This document shows, in pieces, positions 63,201-64,000 of a stretch of 64,000 bases of DNA; the first letter of the stretch is position 1, and each line of letters opens with the position of its first letter. Source of the stretch: CAYNRE01 sp964399535. GTDB taxonomy: Bacteria; Planctomycetota; Planctomycetia; Pirellulales; CAYNRE01. Below the pieces are notes generated by a model. The model saw only the letters and a program-made list of their open reading frames with translations, had not been told where the DNA came from and made no database searches. The translations under genes and the position numbers were made by a program. The stretch is taken from NCBI GenBank assembly GCA_964399535.1, contig CAYNRE010000017.1:1-64000 (forward strand). Direction: 5' to 3'.

Positions 63201-64000
63201 ATCGCCACCACAATCGGCGGCGATGCCAGCAGCCCGTCGCTGGCGGCCAACACCACCGCAGCCGAGCCCGTAACGCCAGGGGCCGGCGTGAAAATCAGTT
63301 GCCGTCCGTCGAGCGAAAAGCCGGCCGTACCGCCCATTACCTCAACAACTGTGTAGTCGAGCGAGTCTCCCTCAGGTTCGGTGCCCAGCGAGGCCAGGTC
63401 GATCGCCACCGGCAACTCCCGGTGCGTGCGCACCTGGGTGCCCGAGAGCGCGGCGGCGCGATTGGCGAGAAACGCGAACGAGGCGTTTTGCAGCAGCCGG
63501 TCGGTGGCATCGACCGTTCCGTCGCGATTGGCGTCGGCCGAAACCAGGTAGGCCGACTCGCCTCGGTGCGAACCGAAGGCCGGATCGAACAACGCTTCGT
63601 CGGTGCCGTCGACGTCTCCGTCTTGGTCCACATCGCCCGCCAGAAAGATTTCGAACTCAAACTGGCCGGCGACACTCCCCGGCGCCGAACCCAGTTCAAC
63701 CAGGTACGGTCCGGCGTGGTCGAGAGTGAACCAGGCCACGCTGCGATCGGGCTCTTGGAGCATCCCCTGGGCCGCCAGATGGCGAATGCTCGGAACGGCG
63801 GGAATCAAGCCCCCTGTGAGCGACCGCACGGCGATTCCGACGGTGACCCGGCCCGTCGTCGAGCTGGCCAATTCCCCTTCCGTAAGCACCAGTGCATAGC
63901 GGAGCGATTGCCCCGGATCGGCCTGGGCGGCTTGCGGCTGGTTCAGAACATCGCGGGTACCACCCAGCACCCGGTCGATCGGCAGAAACCGCTCGACGGC
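51248..64000 (-). CDS. Giant multidomain secreted protein (partial, N-terminus outside window)
   Basis: At least 4250 residues; the frame stays open to the right edge, so the signal peptide is not visible. From N to C (codon positions): dockerin-like pair (~63490-63645), Ig-like/BIG2 domains (~62650-63470), ZU5-like (~62250-62640), TIG-like (~61530-61890), a YVTN-type propeller (~60320-61450), and an FN3-like segment. A GxSxG hydrolase (GHSRG at 59452-59466) and jelly-roll domains follow. Then comes a zinc protease with HEWAHNLGLPDH (56120-56155) and a nearby Met-turn NLMTPG, in the snapalysin style. A long beta region (~54080-55640), a second dockerin-like segment (~52700-52910) and degenerate RTX-like repeats (~51640-52680) complete it. 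Substrates are unknown; it is presumably extracellular. Confidence 0.85.
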   Translation of the reverse strand, partial: AVERFLPIDRVLGGTRDVLNQPQAAQADPGQSLRYALVLTEGELASSTTGRVTVGIAVRSLTGGLIPAVPSIRHLAAQGMLQEPDRSVAWFTLDHAGPYLVELGSAPGSVAGQFEFEIFLAGDVDQDGDVDGTDEALFDPAFGSHRGESAYLVSADANRDGTVDATDRLLQNASFAFLANRAAALSGTQVRTHRELPVAIDLASLGTEPEGDSLDYTVVEVMGGTAGFSLDGRQLIFTPAPGVTGSAAVVLAASDGLLASPPIVVAIDVSEAPLLSLRLTPRRPALDVGQVRSIEVRGDFADEANVLLPASYLALATTAPQVASVSPGGQLAGLADGVSVLLVSAQGIQAATAVRVGELGDLEAQLYDLAGMDTYPDAVTLVPGGVRSLKLTIGGVIDVTTGAAGARYVAGNPAVAQVSADGQITAVGLGETVITAIVGPQEILIPVRVAAPAPETAVLGVEGGAVQDARGAVLTVPPGALGTTTQVSLAPLEPQQLPFVLAPAFQIVGAFELDLGDDSLAQPAQLAIPVSPEIPVGTQVFFFRAGQYTDEFGATQPIWYEDEFGVVGPDHMARTTSEPALGLVSGGKFAVATAKDAIARIQGSFDSLLPFGSTREDSVTAVVQPGQGVPALGVSKPNAVLSLVPEIIMHVPLAPLIVIQTYTVVRQVLASFGGFEVAVDESGDAQFEYTVDNSAAAATSDQDQDPPRIDSLQVDRTPQEDGFRPELVLTGDRFLIDEPEGFDGEAFTASDIEVVFVLGGRDDTGIDNDRDGNSDVLGAKDVVVGGPDYAGPALRLEMSGNGQTLFVPIPPQVPIGLATVLVRRPQHELDPAKAADADDRFRKIQVPSDPLQIPSAGQYLFAAVTKEHKLAVLGEHPSPGPMPNLLEPNELVARLPIAGVVDPRPRATAATNDGTRVYVTLEGGSAVAVFDAISLQQVDSDSSDFGVDVIEIAGSSPAAILIDSEDRFAYVADSRTGAVYVIDIDPRSEHFHELRKTISLPDSELGLRGMALSTDGKRLFVTAPGRTIFNGLADDNEKAIGVGRIHLVDVERSHIDLAGDVVPDRWTYDTTLYTGAEPTAIMATSDPLRMVFVDLLDDSRGYNVLINDGQGGWSIASTRLQLGDPFDSFDLENANSIALLPTAREKDFAFITGYNQFMPYYAEKAAGGNIGIIADPLALHGAPRLVAATKPIEGSFPDNLAISDDGKYLYATFQGIDSVEVYDVDAMLGAVTQLSSSLLAYQGIDELRPAVKIGQVGAGDLVRGISAQTDFLELTTPLNATIDDLTPEFQWQVGELIGVQSRIYVSVLGPGEGLFPSDFTGADGHPNRIVSGLLVDDEDGNGQFSFELPDARRLTAGQTYYWGVVATTPQGRSNRKWGIFETAAQATSSATKFASVTVVTHGDPFDPYLWSGAQPRQPVPESILDLAQSIAHAGGDGVVMLYNPQNGNWVSLDGREPDPGRALVLVPNWARELAIDDSGFAEAAADTLFASLVSLDQELDGKLFESPLHFIGHSRGASVNSEIIQRIGLFFSDITDIQMTSLDVRDVPQSPMQVLLTRVFAALPGAGSETSAAGSGDSDGSDSEGSASNSADADDSVTARFRQMAAALAKEKLRATEASSKLPAALQNFSATTLYYDDFRDPIVQVWENIAFSDNYYQQAASGSHTLTPRGSSLSAAQIDLELDGRAGFTQDDLPDGSESLTGVGGPHQRVLRWYAGTVNLGEREFAGERIHRGRLDADYRRDEFPPVAYGNAPWYVAQESAPALPFGQFPNQAAGAPSEGIGAGWFFSELGGGSDLRGSGSGSVDVMYDNTQYDHPAAPKSPIPIPEIFNGDFESGTLFLTRRAQRFPADYALPGWSFHNGDAEKSGANAAQFLVHDPLTGNDSLALTKQNKAIEHNRFFIPDSVPAIAYRVRLDDPGYSGDSKLKITLVDAVTGDSYLEQTISYHDFDAREVGYFYRQDIGLDTAIPDGGAVVTLRIEWAGGGRVLIDDVEFGSLVTITDDSGTTSDHSVVITVPSTVDTPIGDDVEAGPLLVDHVEPGSPSPIPYLEEEVYRDPFADGDYDPVGPIGPGPGAPESSEAVAFAGGDAAAQPTDSVPRAPSSTQPSTVITFTNGSDPKTTQTLELIAVSVTANSFIDDIRIDLGGENYSSSERLNDNAYHDVLVPADAPPEVLNAGDELKFSIFSGATTTAYHREIAAREAALRTNAALGDPLAVLAGEVQRAILQYTLRDAIGLGTNTHDHTIYGLADLADDSRGDSTLKFRTILPGESRSLYLEVPADIDLAFSFGNTAITSAGSFKLEDTAVAGLKKLSFTAIGAAIEQTVTATVHIKLRSTTGPQRSVDTGSTFTLSATVRPVQTLYLNTDELRRELVKTRTYLLGLPANNPERRAAQTFLDLTAEGLTANDDFSNAVVTQVIATVREVYAGYLDNSSGKALMQLDISEQGGFPGLYSNSLRFWTNAAELPTDEQADNPTFGLGYAHLDFAMGEFEQRLTSAAGRAALSELTPSSQLFVLDELTNRQRRGAINSTTGAVNAPYVYVPANVIDASSRFQLESSSVTSASPPVPALESDSGPAPPQPPSDETEEEPMPDPEELRRRQEYIRLLGETLALTVAHEWAHNLGLPDHYLLSSAEAGVNVFQEVAADPAKKDLLERVFPKTKNLMTPGEYKNLLLEHSQILLLALDGPSDVALLAAGTVENLVDYWTAMVQVQELNVDAKARIDAALAGPPVPPPAPPAPPGANPPQSADSPTVEASVDSPQPGADAPGAPGADEQSTLPQADSDIRSHYAPLTLKADLDGSSSPNDLVFGGYLPEVDFDVEFTVGLGLDNVTQVKYWLDAPDGTRPIGVTTVAVSEGAAELSFTYNVGQLKAGEHRLNVAAYDEFGVVVGSAIGTVVMVDFLDIELYATIKGNEGLGARAIELLSFLSGIDIPVTEFTLRVNNLWLPADYADKLDLVFGGGVPRQNLGAMTRSAGDYAGQGKFGFLFDPDLVMAASDVYLAPKGKDIRLSDRERWNKPIAVPDWLGHVSSTFDGGSGEYVISGTFPRGLQYGFDTPLLIEALGVNLDTSIELGLRVEVRVPVDLSQTVTVRPQSLVAHFQVFGIDLFEYQYDIMQIPNFDIAGTLDRQTLLPNGIKLQVYGLEVITPENTPLKAQLEIDLDPERIPILGELIDEAIPLDLAIEGELDIALTRLTAEFGVQLAVVNGHVEFVRDGTYLAIRPEIRGKLAVGAEIGGDVAVLGGGIHMVVTGGVLVDGLLSANYGGRADDDDPDDNQVTFDNSWARLNVALGLYAGLQAELFVFEDDFIQGRFGPVLLPGSPFTLFGTPDAPPPLLSQILREDELGVFSDIGEEEPGPQQPDSLESESPAPANGPVGLPERHEPPADEQEPVLPPVPLRNGDFNQADPLAEGFGWSTAGLVGVDAGRLVLSESDPLRSAIWQTFTVPEGAQWLEFTLHELALNRGQGPPDAFEVALLDGETGLPLLGPLGELSQTDAALNFQAGGRAYFDPAVRVPGWETSATQGQLTVPAKVRLDLSNLTPGTLAALYFDLLGFDDPDARVVLDDVRIVTAANLPPEIVDFTVNAGAAQRSNVTQLALTMNRSTNLGELIEQQRIGEALKLVAADGSVISLPATAYRWDDAALTLLIDLTVDGPGGDGLTRLEDGRYRLVVDRSLVTAAGDPTLVLVDSDGGNPADVRFNFHRLLADFDGNSAINLGDRNLFFERYGQSNEDPGFDPAFDLARDGVVSQADYYVLKGRLGIDLPAAPDAYSQRDGAVIFQGTSGADRLEFHAGETHHVRLNGEDYYFDAQLVQTIAFEGGGGDDVAVLYGLPTGDTVDLAPRSAKLAGKNYEVHVNETSAIEVYGGGGFDVARLQDSPGDDLLEAGPGSATLSGAGYSLWVEQFALIRAWATNGLDQAVLGDSAGDDQFVAGPATAQLGTGSSLTQANGFDRVTAVSNWGADQAVLTGSAADDQLDAGPLATQLGGAGYQVRVERFGSVLVNGGGGEDTAGLDDSAGDDRFIVDPGEARLTWPSATLAVRGFSRVNVVAAQGYDQAWINDSPTAEQLLLDRQRVQWATGNDLVEARGFDEVRALSRSENDSLLTTADPSAITTSLGNWKLIVGLGYAHFASGFVHHQSLGQAPQSPAASETTVGALAEGSAREFAEAPNELSVEVSAPGSVETSAQAVPAGVRAHDRVFGEVSNRDPVRWVSAWAAFCRSDWHEADRVQGPHRATGLAERLFARRIDWRYE

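Overview
The window reads as chromosomal DNA of a planctomycete, probably of the order Pirellulales. It is GC-rich and carries several families largely confined to, or strongly expanded in, Planctomycetota: paired DUF1501 and DUF1549/DUF1553 (PSD1) exported proteins, a PVC-type CxxCH heme protein, a DUF1559 prepilin-like protein with its H-x9-DG signature, dockerin-bearing giant exoproteins, a PEP-CTERM protein, and methanopterin-type cofactor genes in a bacterium. Order-level placement is inference; the phylum call is well supported.

Left part (1-6650). The end of an IS630-type transposase runs off the left edge. It is followed by one copy of a ~148-bp dispersed repeat, a NIPSNAP-like secreted protein, a Tat-exported polysaccharide deacetylase overlapping a large heme-binding propeller/HEAT protein, and a stand-alone FabD-like acyltransferase. 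Middle-left (6800-13050) is a compact + strand run: a divergent SDR, a dihydropteroate synthase-like protein, PabB, PabA, DUF447 and beta-RFAP synthase. Together these look like the front end of tetrahydromethanopterin (H4MPT) synthesis: pABA is made by PabAB and joined to a ribose phosphate by beta-RFAP synthase, with pterin chemistry around it. The C1-transfer enzymes themselves are not in the window.

13032-23000 is mostly - strand metabolism: a D-threonine aldolase/D-serine dehydratase-like protein, an SDR, a creatininase-family hydrolase, a class III aminotransferase, a lipoprotein and a GDPD-like secreted protein. Two + strand genes interrupt it: an Nramp-like transporter with an EF-hand-like loop, and an ABM-like protein with a long acidic tail. 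23350-36112 is an exported-protein district: a redoxin/heme/copper-monooxygenase-like fusion and two PSD1+DUF1501 gene pairs flanking a PQQ-type propeller protein.

36502-46988 holds a SPASM/twitch-like radical SAM protein, a DUF1801 protein, a double-VWA membrane protein, a nine-repeat FG-GAP protein, NnrE, an HNG-repeat lipoprotein and an FmdB-type zinc ribbon. A ~1.07-kb gene-poor stretch follows, with the second, inverted copy of the dispersed repeat. After it come the DUF1559 prepilin, a small HEAT-like lipoprotein, two clear terminator-like hairpins and a PEP-CTERM protein. The right 12.75 kb is one gene for a giant secreted protein, open at the right edge. It combines dockerin-like segments, Ig-like domains, a beta-propeller, a GxSxG hydrolase, a snapalysin-like zinc protease and degenerate RTX-like repeats. 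I saw no rRNA, CRISPR array or convincing tRNA.
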